64,000 nucleotides of DNA from Acinetobacter nosocomialis NIPH 2119 (GCF_000368085.1 NZ_KB849239.1:3375715-3439714); one strand, 5' to 3'. Shown: positions 35,712 through 46,292, counted from the stretch's first letter. The notes: generated by a model from the letters alone, not told the origin. Numbers and translations are program-made.

Positions 35712-38270
35712 TTACTCAATTTGGTTAATCAAGTTTTCTAACTCATCTTTGTCACGCTTCGGCGCTGTTCCTTGTGAAGGCTTCATTGCTGGAGGTGCTG
35801 CCTTAGATGGAATTACAATTTCCTCACCAGGTAGGTCATCAAAGTCATTATTGGTGTTAGCTTTCGGTTGCGGTGGTGCAGGACGATAAAGTGGACGTGC
35901 TAATGGTGGTGCAGCACGATATGTTTTCTTATCGCCTATTTCTGTAACGACAGCTTGTTTGTCACGAGAAATAGGTGCTTGAGCATCTTTTTCTAAACGA
36001 ACCCAAGAAGCTGGAGTACCTTTTAGAGATTGATCCATAAAGTTAATCCAGATTGGTAATGCGGCAATACCACCATACTCACGACGGCCAAGTGTTGTTG
36101 GTTGGTCAAAGCCGACCCATGTAATTGCGACTAACTTGCCATTGAAACCTGCAAACCATGCATCTTTTGCGTCGTTCGTTGTACCCGTTTTACCACCCAA
36201 GTCACTACGGCCAATTTTAAGTGCGGCACGACCTGTACCATGCTCAATTACGTCACGTAAGATATTTGCCATATCATAAGCAGAGCTTGATTTTAAAATA
36301 CGCTGAGCTTGACGATATTGACTATTATTTTTATCAGTTTGTTTTAGGTTGAGCTGTTTGGTCGCCTTTTCTTTCTGTTCCAACTCTTTATTGGTCACTT
36401 CAACAACTTGATCATCTGGTGTAGTTGCCTGTGCATCTTCAGTTGTTTCAGGTGAATTAATACATGGAATACATGCATATTCTGGCTTAGCTTCGTAAAT
36501 CACTTTACCGTATGCATCTTCAATACGTTGAATGAAATGTGGTTGGACACGGTAGCCACCGTTTGCAAATGTTGCATAACCTGTTGCCATCTGAATTGGC
36601 AATACTTGAGGTGTACCTAAAGCAATGGTGTAGTTACGTGGAATCTGATCTTCTTGTAAACCAAAATCCATGAATAACTGACGAGTACGTTCAATCCCTA
36701 CAGTTTGTAAAAGTCTTACAGAGACGGTATTACGAGACAAATACAAAGCACGGCGTAATGGGATCATACCTAGGTAACGACCATCAGAGTTCTTTGGTGT
36801 CCACTTACCAATGGTAATCGGGCTATCGTTGACCATGCTATAAGGTGTCATACCACGTTCTAATGCTAAAGCATAAAGGAATGGTTTGATGGTCGAACCC
36901 GGCTGACGCCAGCCTTGTAAAGCACGGTTAAATTTCGATTGATAGAAATTATAACCACCAACAATTGCTTCAATGGAGCCATCATTTGGATTAATTGCAA
37001 TAAGCTGGCCTTGAACTTTAGGTACTTGAACTAACGACCATGCAGTTTTAGCTTCATTTGGACGTAAACGAACAATATCCTTAACCTTAACAATCTGAGA
37101 TGCACGTGAAGGTGCTCCACCTACGCTATTTGCATTGCGATAGGGGCGGGCCCAAGACATGCCAGACCATTGCACAGTGACTGTTGAACCATCTTGCATT
37201 AACGCTTCAAAAGAGTTGTTATTTACTTTAGTCACTTCTGCAGGGTAGGTATTGGCATAAGCTCTAAATTGGCTTAATGGTTTGTCATGTGCTTCTGCTC
37301 CACGCCAGCCATGACGACGGTCATAAGCCTCTAAACCATCTTGTACAGATTTTTCTGCAATAGCCTGACGTTGGGCGTTAATGGTCGTGTAAACCTTATA
37401 GCCTGAGTCAATTGCTTGTTCACCAAAGTGTTTTACAAGCTCTGAGCGGACCATTTCACCTGCATATGGGTGAATATTATTTAGGTCGCGGTTGGGCATA
37501 TTCAAGTTGATCGGCTCTGCAACTGCCTTTTGATACTCTGCTTGAGAAATATAACCGAGCTGCAACATACGGCCTAAAATCCAGTTGCGGCGTTCAAGTG
37601 CCCGTTCTGGGTTAACCACTGGGTTGTATTTAGACGGTGCTTTCGGTAAGCCAGAAATCATAGCCATTTGAGCAATGCTGAGCTCATTAATACTCTTGTT
37701 ATAGTAAATTTTTGCAGCAGCTGCGATACCGTAAGCATTTTTACCCAAGAAAATCTTATTCACATAAAGACTTAATATGTCTTCTTTAGATAAGTTTTGT
37801 TCAATTTTTCGGGCCAAAAAGATTTCAGTTAGTTTGCGTTTTAAAGTTCTTTCTGGGCTTAAATAATAGTTTTTTGCAACCTGCATTGTGATGGTAGAAC
37901 CACCTGTTTGCACATCAGACCCAGTCACACTTTCACTTAAAGCACGGCCTAAACCTTTAAAGCTAATGCCGCTGTGTTCGAAGAAAGAAGAATCTTCTGC
38001 TGCTAGGAATGCATGAATAAACGTAGGAGGAATTTGTTTGTATTCAACAGGAATAGAAAGTTTACCACCGTACTCAGCAATAAGTTGATTGTCGGCTGTA
38101 TAGACTTGCAAGGGCTTTAAAAGCGGTGCTTTTTTTAGTGAACTCATTTCCGGGAGGGTTGGGGCAATATAGAGATACATGCCATAAAATCCCATCGGAA
38201 GTGAGACTAAGATAATAATAATGATCAAAAAAATTGGACGCACGAAGCCCAAACTGGATAGCTTTTTCAT
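35712..38270 (-). CDS. ponA: Bifunctional penicillin-binding protein 1a
   Basis: 852 residues. Seen: one N-terminal membrane helix (about 12-33), GT51 glycosyltransferase motifs (AAEDSSFFEHSGIS, GGSTITMQVAKNYYL, EIFLARKIEQNL), a PBP1a-type OB-like insert, then transpeptidase motifs STIK (PGSTIKPFLY), SRN (LSRNTVS) and KTG (GGKTGTTND). The C-terminus is Pro-rich and Lys-rich. Known: polymerises and crosslinks peptidoglycan in the periplasm. It is divergent from pilM, an arrangement shared with many gamma-proteobacteria. Confidence 0.95.
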   Translation of the reverse strand: MKKLSSLGFVRPIFLIIIIILVSLPMGFYGMYLYIAPTLPEMSSLKKAPLLKPLQVYTADNQLIAEYGGKLSIPVEYKQIPPTFIHAFLAAEDSSFFEHSGISFKGLGRALSESVTGSDVQTGGSTITMQVAKNYYLSPERTLKRKLTEIFLARKIEQNLSKEDILSLYVNKIFLGKNAYGIAAAAKIYYNKSINELSIAQMAMISGLPKAPSKYNPVVNPERALERRNWILGRMLQLGYISQAEYQKAVAEPINLNMPNRDLNNIHPYAGEMVRSELVKHFGEQAIDSGYKVYTTINAQRQAIAEKSVQDGLEAYDRRHGWRGAEAHDKPLSQFRAYANTYPAEVTKVNNNSFEALMQDGSTVTVQWSGMSWARPYRNANSVGGAPSRASQIVKVKDIVRLRPNEAKTAWSLVQVPKVQGQLIAINPNDGSIEAIVGGYNFYQSKFNRALQGWRQPGSTIKPFLYALALERGMTPYSMVNDSPITIGKWTPKNSDGRYLGMIPLRRALYLSRNTVSVRLLQTVGIERTRQLFMDFGLQEDQIPRNYTIALGTPQVLPIQMATGYATFANGGYRVQPHFIQRIEDAYGKVIYEAKPEYACIPCINSPETTEDAQATTPDDQVVEVTNKELEQKEKATKQLNLKQTDKNNSQYRQAQRILKSSSAYDMANILRDVIEHGTGRAALKIGRSDLGGKTGTTNDAKDAWFAGFNGKLVAITWVGFDQPTTLGRREYGGIAALPIWINFMDQSLKGTPASWVRLEKDAQAPISRDKQAVVTEIGDKKTYRAAPPLARPLYRPAPPQPKANTNNDFDDLPGEEIVIPSKAAPPAMKPSQGTAPKRDKDELENLINQIE

Positions 38271-38431
38271 GATAAGTAAGCTTTAATAAGATCGAATACA
38301 AACTAATTGTGGTCAGTATAGCCTTTAGACATGCGGATTGTTAGATGAGATATTGTATCCGTGTAAAAATAAAGACCGAGATTATTGGTTTGTAATTTTT
38401 TTTGGGGATAAAAAAATAATAGGACAATAGT

Positions 38432-39490
38432 GTGCTCAGGTTATATCGTAAACCTAATAAGGGGTTAATGGGCGTCGATATTAGTTCGACTTCTGTTAAG
38501 TTGTTAGAGCTCTCTGTCAAGAACGGTAAATATTGGGTAGAAAGCTATGCTTTGATGCCTTTACCTGAAAACAGTGTAGTTGAAAAAAATATCTTAAATC
38601 CAGAAGCGGTAGCAGAAGCTTTGGAACGGGCGATGAATTTAGCAAATCCCCAAACCACTAATGCTGCAATTGCTGTTCCAACATCGACGGTTATTCATAA
38701 AACTATCGAAATGGATGCAGATATGAGCGATGACGAACGTGAAGTTCAGATTCGTGTAGATGCGGAGCAGTACATACCGTTCCCGCTGGATGAGGTGAGC
38801 CTTGATTTTGAGGTTTTGCCTGATCGCTTGCTGAATCCAAATCGAGTAAATGTTCTTTTGGTCGCAACAAGAACGGAAAACGTTGAAACACGTGTTGAAG
38901 TTCTTGAATTGGCAGATTTGAATCCTAAACTGGCAGATGTCGAGAGTTATGCAGTCGAACGTGCTTTTAGTGTGTTTGCTGATAGCTTGCCGATGGGCGC
39001 AAATACGATAGGAATTTTAGATATCGGCCATACCATGACAACACTATCGGTCATGCAAAATGGCAAGATTATTTATACTCGTGAGCAGGTTTTTGGCGGT
39101 AAGCAACTTACGCTTGAAATTCAAAGTCGTTATGGCCTCTCTCTAGAAGAAGCAAGCCGAGCTAAAAAAGACCGTACTTTGCCAGACGATTATGAAATTG
39201 AGGTACTAGATCCATTTCTAGATGCTGTGGTTCAGCAGGCGGCCCGCTCATTACAATTCTTCTTTTCTTCATCTCAGTTTAACGAAATAGACCATATTTT
39301 GCTTGCAGGTGGCAATGCGAATATTCCAGGTCTTGCCAAGCTTTTGCAGCAAAAATTAGGCTACCGTGTCACTATTGCCAACCCATTTTTACAAATGGGT
39401 TTTTCTCCTCAAGTCGACGTTCAAAAAATTGAAAATGATGCTTCATCTTTAATGGTGGCATGCGGCTTGGCTTTAAGGAGTTTTGATTAA
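38432..39490 (+). CDS. pilM: Type IV pilus inner membrane platform protein PilM
   Basis: 352 residues from GTG, with AGGA 7-10 bases upstream. Seen: actin/FtsA-like ATPase fold: GVDISSTSVKLLEL near 13-26, DIGHTMTTLSV, and LAGGNANIPGL. Known: a cytoplasmic protein that binds the N-terminus of PilN and links the alignment complex to the motor. First of pilMNOPQ; pilN starts on the last base of its stop. Confidence 0.95.
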   Translation: MLRLYRKPNKGLMGVDISSTSVKLLELSVKNGKYWVESYALMPLPENSVVEKNILNPEAVAEALERAMNLANPQTTNAAIAVPTSTVIHKTIEMDADMSDDEREVQIRVDAEQYIPFPLDEVSLDFEVLPDRLLNPNRVNVLLVATRTENVETRVEVLELADLNPKLADVESYAVERAFSVFADSLPMGANTIGILDIGHTMTTLSVMQNGKIIYTREQVFGGKQLTLEIQSRYGLSLEEASRAKKDRTLPDDYEIEVLDPFLDAVVQQAARSLQFFFSSSQFNEIDHILLAGGNANIPGLAKLLQQKLGYRVTIANPFLQMGFSPQVDVQKIENDASSLMVACGLALRSFD

Positions 39491-40134
39491 TGGCAACAAT
39501 TAACTTACTACCTTGGCGTGAAGAGCTGAGGGAACAACGAAAAAAACAATTTATAACTTTATGCTTTGGGGTGGTTGTTTTGGGGATTACAACCGTATTT
39601 GGTGGATGGTTCTATTTTGATCATAAATTAGATGATCAAGAACAAGCAAACCAACTTATTAAAAGTACAAATCAAAACCTTGATCAGCAATTAAAAGCAT
39701 TAAACGGTTTACAAGAGCAGCGTGATGCCATTATTGAGCGTATGAAGTTGATTCAAAATTTGCAGAGTCAACGGCCAGTAGTGGTGCGATTAGTTGATGA
39801 GCTCGTTCGAGTCACGCCACCAGCAATGTATCTAACCAAATTCAGTCGAGTGGGGGATAAATTTACGATCGAGGGTAAAGCTGAGAGTCCAAATACGGTA
39901 GCTGAATTGCTTCGTAACCTTGAATCGTCTCCTTGGTATCGTAATGCTTTTATGAATTCTTTCTTGGCTAATGAAGATAAAAAAGATAAGACTGCGAGTT
40001 CTCTTCTTCCTAGGGTGGAAGATAACTATGGCAGTTTTGTTGTGACTGTCGATTTGGGGGAAATGGGCGTGACCACAACGAATAACGATGCTGTTAAGCC
40101 AGCCGTAGCGAAAGACACGGGGGCAGCCAAATGA
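39490..40134 (+). CDS. pilN: Type IV pilus alignment protein PilN
   Basis: 214 residues. Seen: the PilM-binding N-terminus INLLPWREE (residues 4-12), one membrane helix (about 20-42), a coiled-coil stretch, then a periplasmic ferredoxin-like domain. Known: forms the PilNO heterodimer that spans towards PilP and PilQ. Overlaps pilO by 4 bases (ATGA). Confidence 0.94.
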   Translation: MATINLLPWREELREQRKKQFITLCFGVVVLGITTVFGGWFYFDHKLDDQEQANQLIKSTNQNLDQQLKALNGLQEQRDAIIERMKLIQNLQSQRPVVVRLVDELVRVTPPAMYLTKFSRVGDKFTIEGKAESPNTVAELLRNLESSPWYRNAFMNSFLANEDKKDKTASSLLPRVEDNYGSFVVTVDLGEMGVTTTNNDAVKPAVAKDTGAAK

Positions 40135-40871
40135 GTCAAGATGAACTGCAAGAATTATCATTAGAGCAATCAGCTTCAAAGAAAAAGAAATTTAATCTCG
40201 ATAAATTCCTTCAGCAATTTAATACGCTTGATATGAACAACTATGGTAGTTGGCCAATATCTGTAAAAATTACTTGCTGGATTTTTATTTTCTTTGCTGT
40301 ATTAGCTTTGGGTTATTTTGTTGCTATTCAGCCAAAGCTACAAGCAATTGATAATGCCCAAGCTCAGGAAGGTAATTTATTAAATGAATTTCGAGAAAAA
40401 GACTCGAAATTACGTAATCTTCAGCAGTATCAAGTACAGCTTCAAGAGATGCAGGCAAATTTCAACCAGCAATTAGAACAATTGCCGAAAGAAACAGAGA
40501 TTCCAAGTTTAGTTGAGGATATTAACTTAACTGGTGTGAACTCTGGATTGAAATTTAAAAATATCCGTTTAGAGGATGAAGTAAAGCAGGAAATTTTTAT
40601 TGAACAACCAATTGCCATCGAAGCAACAGGCGACTATCACGCTTTCGGTGCTTTCGTAAGTAGTATCTCTGCTTTGCCACGTATTGTGACGATGCATGAC
40701 TTTGTTGTAGAGGCTGCTCCAGCTAAAGATAGTAAGTCAGATATTCCTGTGCTTAATTATTCTATTAAAGCCAAAACCTATCGATATATAGGAGCACCAG
40801 AGCCATCGGCACAACCAGCTAAGGCTGCAGCGGCGAATGCACCAACTAGCCCTAATGCTCAGCCGAAATAG
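40131..40871 (+). CDS. pilO: Type IV pilus alignment protein PilO
   Basis: 246 residues. Seen: cytoplasmic tail, one membrane helix (ITCWIFIFFAVLALGYFVAI), a coiled coil rich in Gln and Leu, and a periplasmic PilO domain; the C-terminal tail is Ala/Pro-rich. Known: pairs with PilN. ATGA overlap with pilN shows coupling. Confidence 0.94.
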   Translation: MSQDELQELSLEQSASKKKKFNLDKFLQQFNTLDMNNYGSWPISVKITCWIFIFFAVLALGYFVAIQPKLQAIDNAQAQEGNLLNEFREKDSKLRNLQQYQVQLQEMQANFNQQLEQLPKETEIPSLVEDINLTGVNSGLKFKNIRLEDEVKQEIFIEQPIAIEATGDYHAFGAFVSSISALPRIVTMHDFVVEAAPAKDSKSDIPVLNYSIKAKTYRYIGAPEPSAQPAKAAAANAPTSPNAQPK

Positions 40872-40878
40872 GAGAGTT

Positions 40879-41409
40879 ATGATGAAAATTAAGCAAATTA
40901 CTCTTTATATTTTGGCCTGTGCCGCTCTTGTGGGATGTGATTCAAGAATTGACGCAGTCAATCAGCAAATGGCAAGTATTCGCAATCAGCCACCGCTCCC
41001 TATTGAACCAGCGCCGATTTTTACCCCTGTACCACAATTTAATTATGCTGCTCATCAATTAAAAAGCCCGTTTATGCCAAGCTCACTGGCAGCTGAGCTT
41101 AAAATTATGGCCGGGAAGCGAGTGTATCCAAATTTCTCACGTGCACCGCAACCATTAGAAAACTATGCACTTGAAGCCTTAAATATGAAAGGAAGCATGC
41201 GTAATAATCGTGGTCAAATATTGGCTTTGATTCAGACACCGGATCATCAAATTGAACGGGTACAAGTGGGTAATTATATGGGCATGAATCAGGGCCGTAT
41301 TACTCATATTAGTCCAACCCAGATTGATCTGGTCGAGATTGTGCCAGATGGTCGAGAAGGCTATGTCGAGAGACCGAGAACTTTGGTCTTGATTGGGCCT
41401 GCACCCTAA
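40879..41409 (+). CDS. pilP: Type IV pilus lipoprotein PilP
   Basis: 176 residues from ATG at 40879, with GGAGAG just upstream; the frame is open to 40837 but that extension lies inside pilO. Seen: signal with lipobox LVGC, so lipid-anchored at Cys20, a Pro-rich flexible linker (PPLPIEPAPIFTPVPQ), and the C-terminal beta-domain that binds PilQ. Known: links PilNO to the secretin. Confidence 0.93.
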   Translation: MMKIKQITLYILACAALVGCDSRIDAVNQQMASIRNQPPLPIEPAPIFTPVPQFNYAAHQLKSPFMPSSLAAELKIMAGKRVYPNFSRAPQPLENYALEALNMKGSMRNNRGQILALIQTPDHQIERVQVGNYMGMNQGRITHISPTQIDLVEIVPDGREGYVERPRTLVLIGPAP

Positions 41410-41471
41410 AACTTAGGGAATAAAAACGAAAAAGTATTTTTAAAGATTATTTAATTGGGGATGGTCAGACA

Positions 41472-43637
41472 ATGAATCAGGTATTCCGTCAGTTTTCTAT
41501 GGGGGCTGTAGCTGTTGCAATTATGCAGGCTGCATCTGCACAGGTCAGCATGACCAATATAGTACCAACGCAAGTTGCAGGTCAGGGCACAGAAATTAGA
41601 GTTATGTTTAATGGATTGCCACCACAGCCACAGGCTTACCAACTTGAAAATCCGTCACGTTTAATATTAGATTTTGATAAAGCTCAACAAAGTTTAAAAC
41701 AGTCTAAAATTGCTGTTGCGACCAATGAAGCAAGCTCTGTAGATGTAACTTCAGATGATCAACGTTCACGTTTGACTGTAAATTTAAAAGATGCTGGAGC
41801 GTTTACAACACGTGTGGAAGGTAATACTTTCATTTTAAAAATTAATTCGGTCCAACCGAATAATAAACCTGTACCAGTAGTTACTGCACAACCACAAGGT
41901 ATTTCAAACATTGGATTTCAGCGTGGTAGTCAGGGAGAAGGTTTAGTTGTTGTGGATCTTTTGGGAAGTAATACACCTGTAGATGTTCAACAACAAGGCA
42001 GTAAAGTTGTTATAAGAACTTTAGGTACAAAAATTCCGGCACATTTGGCGCGTCGTCTAAATGTAAATGATTTTGCAACACCAGTCTCAAGTATTGATGC
42101 TTATAATGATAAAGGTGCTGGTGTAATTACTATTCAGTCATCTGGTAGCTACGAATACATGGCATATCAGGCTGAAAATAAGCTCACAATCAGTTTGAAA
42201 CGACCACAAGATAAAAATGTAACTTCTCTATATAAAACGCCAAATTATTCTGGAAATAAGCTTTCGCTAGATTTTCAAGACATCGAAGTGCGCCGTGTTT
42301 TACAGCTCCTTGCTGATTTTACGGGAATCAATATGGTGGCTGCTGATAGTGTGCAAGGTAATATCACGCTACGTTTAAAAGATGTACCTTGGGATCAGGC
42401 TCTGGATATTATTTTAAAAACTAAAAATCTTGATAAACGTCGTAATGGGAATGTGATTTGGATTGCTCCTGTTGCAGAGTTGATTAAAGCGGAAGAGGAA
42501 GAAGCGAAAGCTGTAGCGCAAAGTGTAAAACTTGCTCCGTTACAGACAGAGTATATTCAACTTAAATACGCTAAAGCTGGCGATATTATGGGTTTAATTA
42601 CTCAAGGCTCAAATAATAGTAATGGCTTACAACATACTTCTGGTGGAGGAACTTCAACTTCAACCAATTTAAATACTGGCGTTGATAGTCTTGGGAATAA
42701 TGTGGGTAGTTTACTTAGCCCTCGCGGTACCATTACTCAAGATGACCGAACTAATACTCTTATTATTAATGATACTGCTCAGTCGATTGATCAAATTCGA
42801 AAAATGATTGACTTGCTTGATGTGCAAGTTAAACAGGTTATGGTTGAAGCACGTATTGTGAGAGCGTCTACGTCGTTTACCAAAGAACTTGGTGTGAAGT
42901 GGGGCATTCTTTCGCAAGGTATTACCAATAATAAAAATTTGTTGGTTGGTGGTAGTGAAACAACTTTATGGAATCTGCGCGAACCTAAAAAAGATGAAAC
43001 TACAGGTGGGTATAAATATACGATTGAGCGCCCAGATAATTTAAACGTTGATTTGGGGGTTTCTAATCCTGCCGGCAGTATTGCCTTTGGTCTTATTAGT
43101 ATGTCGGACTTCATGTTGGATCTTGAGCTCTCAGCTTTACAAGCCGATGGTTATGGTGAAGTAATTTCAACGCCTAAAGTGATGACCGCCGATAAGCAAA
43201 CTGCGAAAGTAGCAACAGGTCAACAAGTTCCATATCAAACTACAACAAATTCTGCTGCAGGCTCAACAGCCACAACATCATTTAAAGATGCATTACTAAG
43301 CCTAAATGTAACTCCAAGTATTACGCCTGACGGTAAGATTCAAATGAAATTGGATATTTCTAAGGACTCTGTAGCAGGTGCGGCCCCAAATGGTGAATTA
43401 ATTCTGAATAAGAATAATATTAATACCAATGTGCTGGTTGATAATGGAGAGACCGTTATTTTAGGTGGTGTATTCGAGCAAACAACGACGAATTCTCAAA
43501 CCAAAGTTCCATTTTTTGGTGATATTCCTGTTGTAGGGCATTTATTTAGAAAAGATGTAAAATCTGATGATAAGCAAGAATTATTGATTTTCGTAACACC
43601 ACGAATTGTTAATGACACTTTAGCGAGAAATCATTAA
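41472..43637 (+). CDS. pilQ: Type IV pilus secretin PilQ
   Basis: 721 residues. Seen: signal peptide (cleavage near ASAQ at 21-24), AMIN domains in the N-terminal third (about 30-230, peptidoglycan binding), N0/STN and N1 domains (LDFQDIEVRRVLQLLADFTG), and the secretin core with VEARIVRASTSFTKELGVKWG and the C-terminal VPFFGDIPVVGHLFR. A Ser/Thr/Asn-rich, low-complexity stretch at about 378-405 is a likely flexible loop. Known: outer membrane ring through which the pilus passes, and part of DNA uptake in Acinetobacter. Confidence 0.95.
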   Translation: MNQVFRQFSMGAVAVAIMQAASAQVSMTNIVPTQVAGQGTEIRVMFNGLPPQPQAYQLENPSRLILDFDKAQQSLKQSKIAVATNEASSVDVTSDDQRSRLTVNLKDAGAFTTRVEGNTFILKINSVQPNNKPVPVVTAQPQGISNIGFQRGSQGEGLVVVDLLGSNTPVDVQQQGSKVVIRTLGTKIPAHLARRLNVNDFATPVSSIDAYNDKGAGVITIQSSGSYEYMAYQAENKLTISLKRPQDKNVTSLYKTPNYSGNKLSLDFQDIEVRRVLQLLADFTGINMVAADSVQGNITLRLKDVPWDQALDIILKTKNLDKRRNGNVIWIAPVAELIKAEEEEAKAVAQSVKLAPLQTEYIQLKYAKAGDIMGLITQGSNNSNGLQHTSGGGTSTSTNLNTGVDSLGNNVGSLLSPRGTITQDDRTNTLIINDTAQSIDQIRKMIDLLDVQVKQVMVEARIVRASTSFTKELGVKWGILSQGITNNKNLLVGGSETTLWNLREPKKDETTGGYKYTIERPDNLNVDLGVSNPAGSIAFGLISMSDFMLDLELSALQADGYGEVISTPKVMTADKQTAKVATGQQVPYQTTTNSAAGSTATTSFKDALLSLNVTPSITPDGKIQMKLDISKDSVAGAAPNGELILNKNNINTNVLVDNGETVILGGVFEQTTTNSQTKVPFFGDIPVVGHLFRKDVKSDDKQELLIFVTPRIVNDTLARNH

Positions 43638-43648
43638 TATATTTTTTA

Positions 43649-44218
43649 ATGAAAGCAATTGAAATAGGTGGCGCCTTGCCAAGCAAAGCGTTTGAAACCC
43701 TGCCAAATATTTATTTGGTAGGGCCCATGGGGGCAGGAAAAACAACCGTTGGACGTCATTTAGCAGAACTATTAGGGCGTGAATTCTTAGATAGTGATCA
43801 TGAAATTGAGCGCAAGACAGGGGCGACTATTCCCTGGATTTTTGAAAAAGAAGGAGAAGTTGGATTTCGTACCCGTGAAACTGTGGTCTTAAATGAGCTC
43901 ACTTCACGTAAAGCATTAGTGCTTGCTACGGGTGGTGGGGCGATTACTCAAGCACCTAACCGAGAATTTTTAAAGCAACGTGGAATCGTTATTTATTTAT
44001 ATACTCCTGTTGAATTACAACTACAAAGAACTTATCGGGATAAAAACAGACCCTTATTACAAGTTGAAAATCCTGAACAAAAATTGCGGGATTTATTAAA
44101 GATTAGAGACCCCCTGTATAGAGAAGTTGCACATTATACGATTGAAACAAATCAAGGTGCTGCACGTGATCTCGCACAAAAGATTTTGCAACTTATTCTA
44201 GCGAACAAGTTAAAATAG
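43649..44218 (+). CDS. aroK: Shikimate kinase
   Basis: 189 residues. Seen: Walker A GPMGAGKTT (about 27-35), FLDSDHEIE, substrate Arg in GFRTRE, GGGAIT, and lid RDKNRPLL. Known: phosphorylates shikimate at O3 in aromatic amino acid synthesis. The N-terminus is about 15 residues longer than in E. coli AroK; later starts would still keep the P-loop. Eleven bases after pilQ and in the same direction. Confidence 0.93.
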   Translation: MKAIEIGGALPSKAFETLPNIYLVGPMGAGKTTVGRHLAELLGREFLDSDHEIERKTGATIPWIFEKEGEVGFRTRETVVLNELTSRKALVLATGGGAITQAPNREFLKQRGIVIYLYTPVELQLQRTYRDKNRPLLQVENPEQKLRDLLKIRDPLYREVAHYTIETNQGAARDLAQKILQLILANKLK

Positions 44219-44246
44219 ACGAACTGACTAGTGGTTTTATAAATTC

Positions 44247-45329
44247 ATGCAAACTTTACATGTTGAATTAGGCGAACGCCGTTATCCTATTTTTATTGGT
44301 AGTCAACTTGACCCGAAACAGTTACTCGAGCCATATATACATGGTCAACAGGTCATGATTGTAAGCAATGTTACGGTTGCACCATTATATTTAAGCCACT
44401 ATCAAGAAGCATTAAAAAGTCTGGGTAAAACGGTTGCGACTTGTATTTTACCTGACGGCGAAAAATATAAAGATATTCAATATTTAAATTTAATTTTTGA
44501 TGCATTGCTTGAAGCTGGCTTTAATCGCGATTGTACAGTTTTAGCTTTAGGTGGTGGCGTGATTGGGGATATGGCGGGTTTTGCTTCTGCTTGTTTCCAA
44601 CGTGGCGTTTATTTTGTACAGGTTCCTACGACATTGCTTTCACAAGTCGATTCGAGTGTTGGCGGAAAAACAGGAATCAATCATCCGCTTGGCAAGAATA
44701 TGTTAGGTGCTTTTCAGCAACCACAAGTCGTTTTAGCTGATATGGCACAATTGAATACATTGCCAGAACGTGAGCTTTCGGCCGGTTTAGCTGAAGTGAT
44801 CAAATATGCACTTTTAGGTGATGCTGATTTCTTGGTTTGGCTTGAAGAAAATATGGATGGCCTTGTTGCTAGAGATGCTGATTTACTTGCAGAAGCTGTC
44901 TATCGTTCATGTGCTCATAAAGCGCGTATTGTTGCGAATGATGAGAAAGAACAAGGTGAACGCGCTTTACTTAATTTAGGCCATACTTTCGGCCATGCGA
45001 TTGAGTCGTATCTAGGTTATGGTACTTGGTTGCATGGTGAGGCTGTTGCAACTGGTATGGTGATGGCAGCAGATTTATCACAGCGTTTGGGCTGGATCTC
45101 AAATGAAGATGTAGCTCGTACAAAAAAAATCATTCAACGTGCGAATTTGCCGATATCATGTCCACAAATTCCATTGGATGATTTCCTTGGATATATGGCT
45201 CATGACAAAAAAGTTCTTAATGGACAATTACGTTTGGTGTTGTTAAAGCAACTTGGACAAGCAGTAATTACCAAGGACTTTGATGTCGAATTGATGAAAC
45301 AGGCTATTTTGGCGAATCAACACGGATAA
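44247..45329 (+). CDS. aroB: 3-dehydroquinate synthase
   Basis: 360 residues. Seen: NAD-binding [19 protein letters not shown], substrate motif [25 protein letters not shown] (read in two parts), and the metal ligands in [21 protein letters not shown] and [11 protein letters not shown]. Known: makes 3-dehydroquinate from DAHP using NAD and a divalent metal. It is coupled with aroK, as in many gamma-proteobacteria. Confidence 0.95.
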   Translation: MQTLHVELGERRYPIFIGSQLDPKQLLEPYIHGQQVMIVSNVTVAPLYLSHYQEALKSLGKTVATCILPDGEKYKDIQYLNLIFDALLEAGFNRDCTVLALGGGVIGDMAGFASACFQRGVYFVQVPTTLLSQVDSSVGGKTGINHPLGKNMLGAFQQPQVVLADMAQLNTLPERELSAGLAEVIKYALLGDADFLVWLEENMDGLVARDADLLAEAVYRSCAHKARIVANDEKEQGERALLNLGHTFGHAIESYLGYGTWLHGEAVATGMVMAADLSQRLGWISNEDVARTKKIIQRANLPISCPQIPLDDFLGYMAHDKKVLNGQLRLVLLKQLGQAVITKDFDVELMKQAILANQHG

Positions 45330-45344
45330 CAAATAAGGTAAAGC

Positions 45345-46220
45345 ATGACTGTATCACGTACACTTTGGCAGAATGTTCAACAATATATCTGGTTGGTTGG
45401 TGGTATTGCCTGCTTATTGCTTGCTTTTATTTTTTGGGTAATTACAGATAGCAAAAAACTGGTTGAAGTTGAAAAGTCCGCTGACTCTGAGGCGCCTGTA
45501 CAAATTCAACCAGAGAAAGTTGCTACAACACCTAACCTAGGTGCTTTGGCTGATGAGGTTCGTCCACTCGATTTAACTACACGTACTGTGGCTTCGGGTG
45601 AGCATGAACCTGAGTTTCGCGGTACAAAGTTTATTAATGAAAATAAAAAACAATGGACGCTTGAGTTATTTCGTGCCTCTGATGAAGATATTATTAAAAA
45701 CTTTTTAAAAAATCGTACCGACCGTAATAAATTTATTTATTTCCGTTTAAGTGGGGAACAACAAGCAGAGCAGTATGTGTTGGTTTATGGCACGTTTAAA
45801 CGCTCAGAAGATGCAATTCAGCAATTAACACAAATTAACCTGCAATTACCTGAGTCAGTTAAACCTCAGCCACAACAGTTCTCAAGTTATGCCTCACTGG
45901 TAAATGACTTAGGGGCAGATGAGATGAAAGGTGGCAATAATCAGCTTTATGAAGTACGTCTGCGTCCGGCTGCTTTACCAACAATTGATGAGTCATTATT
46001 GATGTCAGGAGTAGCTACGGGAACTGCCAATGCTCAGCCTAAAGCTCCTGCAACTAATTCAGCTACAAAAACTACGATTATTCGTCGTGATGCAGAAGGA
46101 AATGTGGTTGATGTACAGCAATCAAATTCTAATATTGATCAGCCTAATAGAACACCTCAAACACGAATTAATGAGGGACAACAGAAAAATGCCACAAATG
46201 AGGGCACAAAAGGGAATTAA
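45345..46220 (+). CDS. SPOR-like membrane protein downstream of aroB (DamX-like position)
   Basis: 291 residues. Seen: one membrane helix near the N-terminus (YIWLVGGIACLLLAFIFWVI), a charged linker, a SPOR-like segment at about 100-165 (KQWTLELFRASDEDIIKNFL ... YVLVYGTFKRSEDA), and a low-complexity tail rich in Asn, Gln and Thr. Known: SPOR domains bind denuded septal glycan strands, and damX follows aroB in E. coli. Inferred: a division-site protein. The identity with DamX is by place and domain only. Confidence 0.75.
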   Translation: MTVSRTLWQNVQQYIWLVGGIACLLLAFIFWVITDSKKLVEVEKSADSEAPVQIQPEKVATTPNLGALADEVRPLDLTTRTVASGEHEPEFRGTKFINENKKQWTLELFRASDEDIIKNFLKNRTDRNKFIYFRLSGEQQAEQYVLVYGTFKRSEDAIQQLTQINLQLPESVKPQPQQFSSYASLVNDLGADEMKGGNNQLYEVRLRPAALPTIDESLLMSGVATGTANAQPKAPATNSATKTTIIRRDAEGNVVDVQQSNSNIDQPNRTPQTRINEGQQKNATNEGTKGN

Positions 46221-46234
46221 TTTATCTAATAATA

Positions 46235-46251
46235 TGCGCAAAAATGGTGCA
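46235..46251 (+). promoter_or_regulatory. NtrC-like binding site 1 upstream of gltB
   Basis: TGCGCA-AAAAT-GGTGCA matches the enteric NtrC consensus (TGCACCA-N3-TGGTGCA) at 12 of 14 fixed positions. Centre about 160 bases upstream of the predicted sigma-54 start. Confidence 0.6.
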
Positions 46252-46275
46252 AACTAATTATATGATAATATTTTT

Positions 46276-46292
46276 TGATCAGATGTGGTGCA
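46276..46292 (+). promoter_or_regulatory. NtrC-like half site 2 upstream of gltB
   Basis: Perfect right half TGGTGCA at 46286-46292 with a poor left half. Its centre is 41 bases from site 1, close to four helical turns, and about 120 bases before the predicted start. Confidence 0.45.
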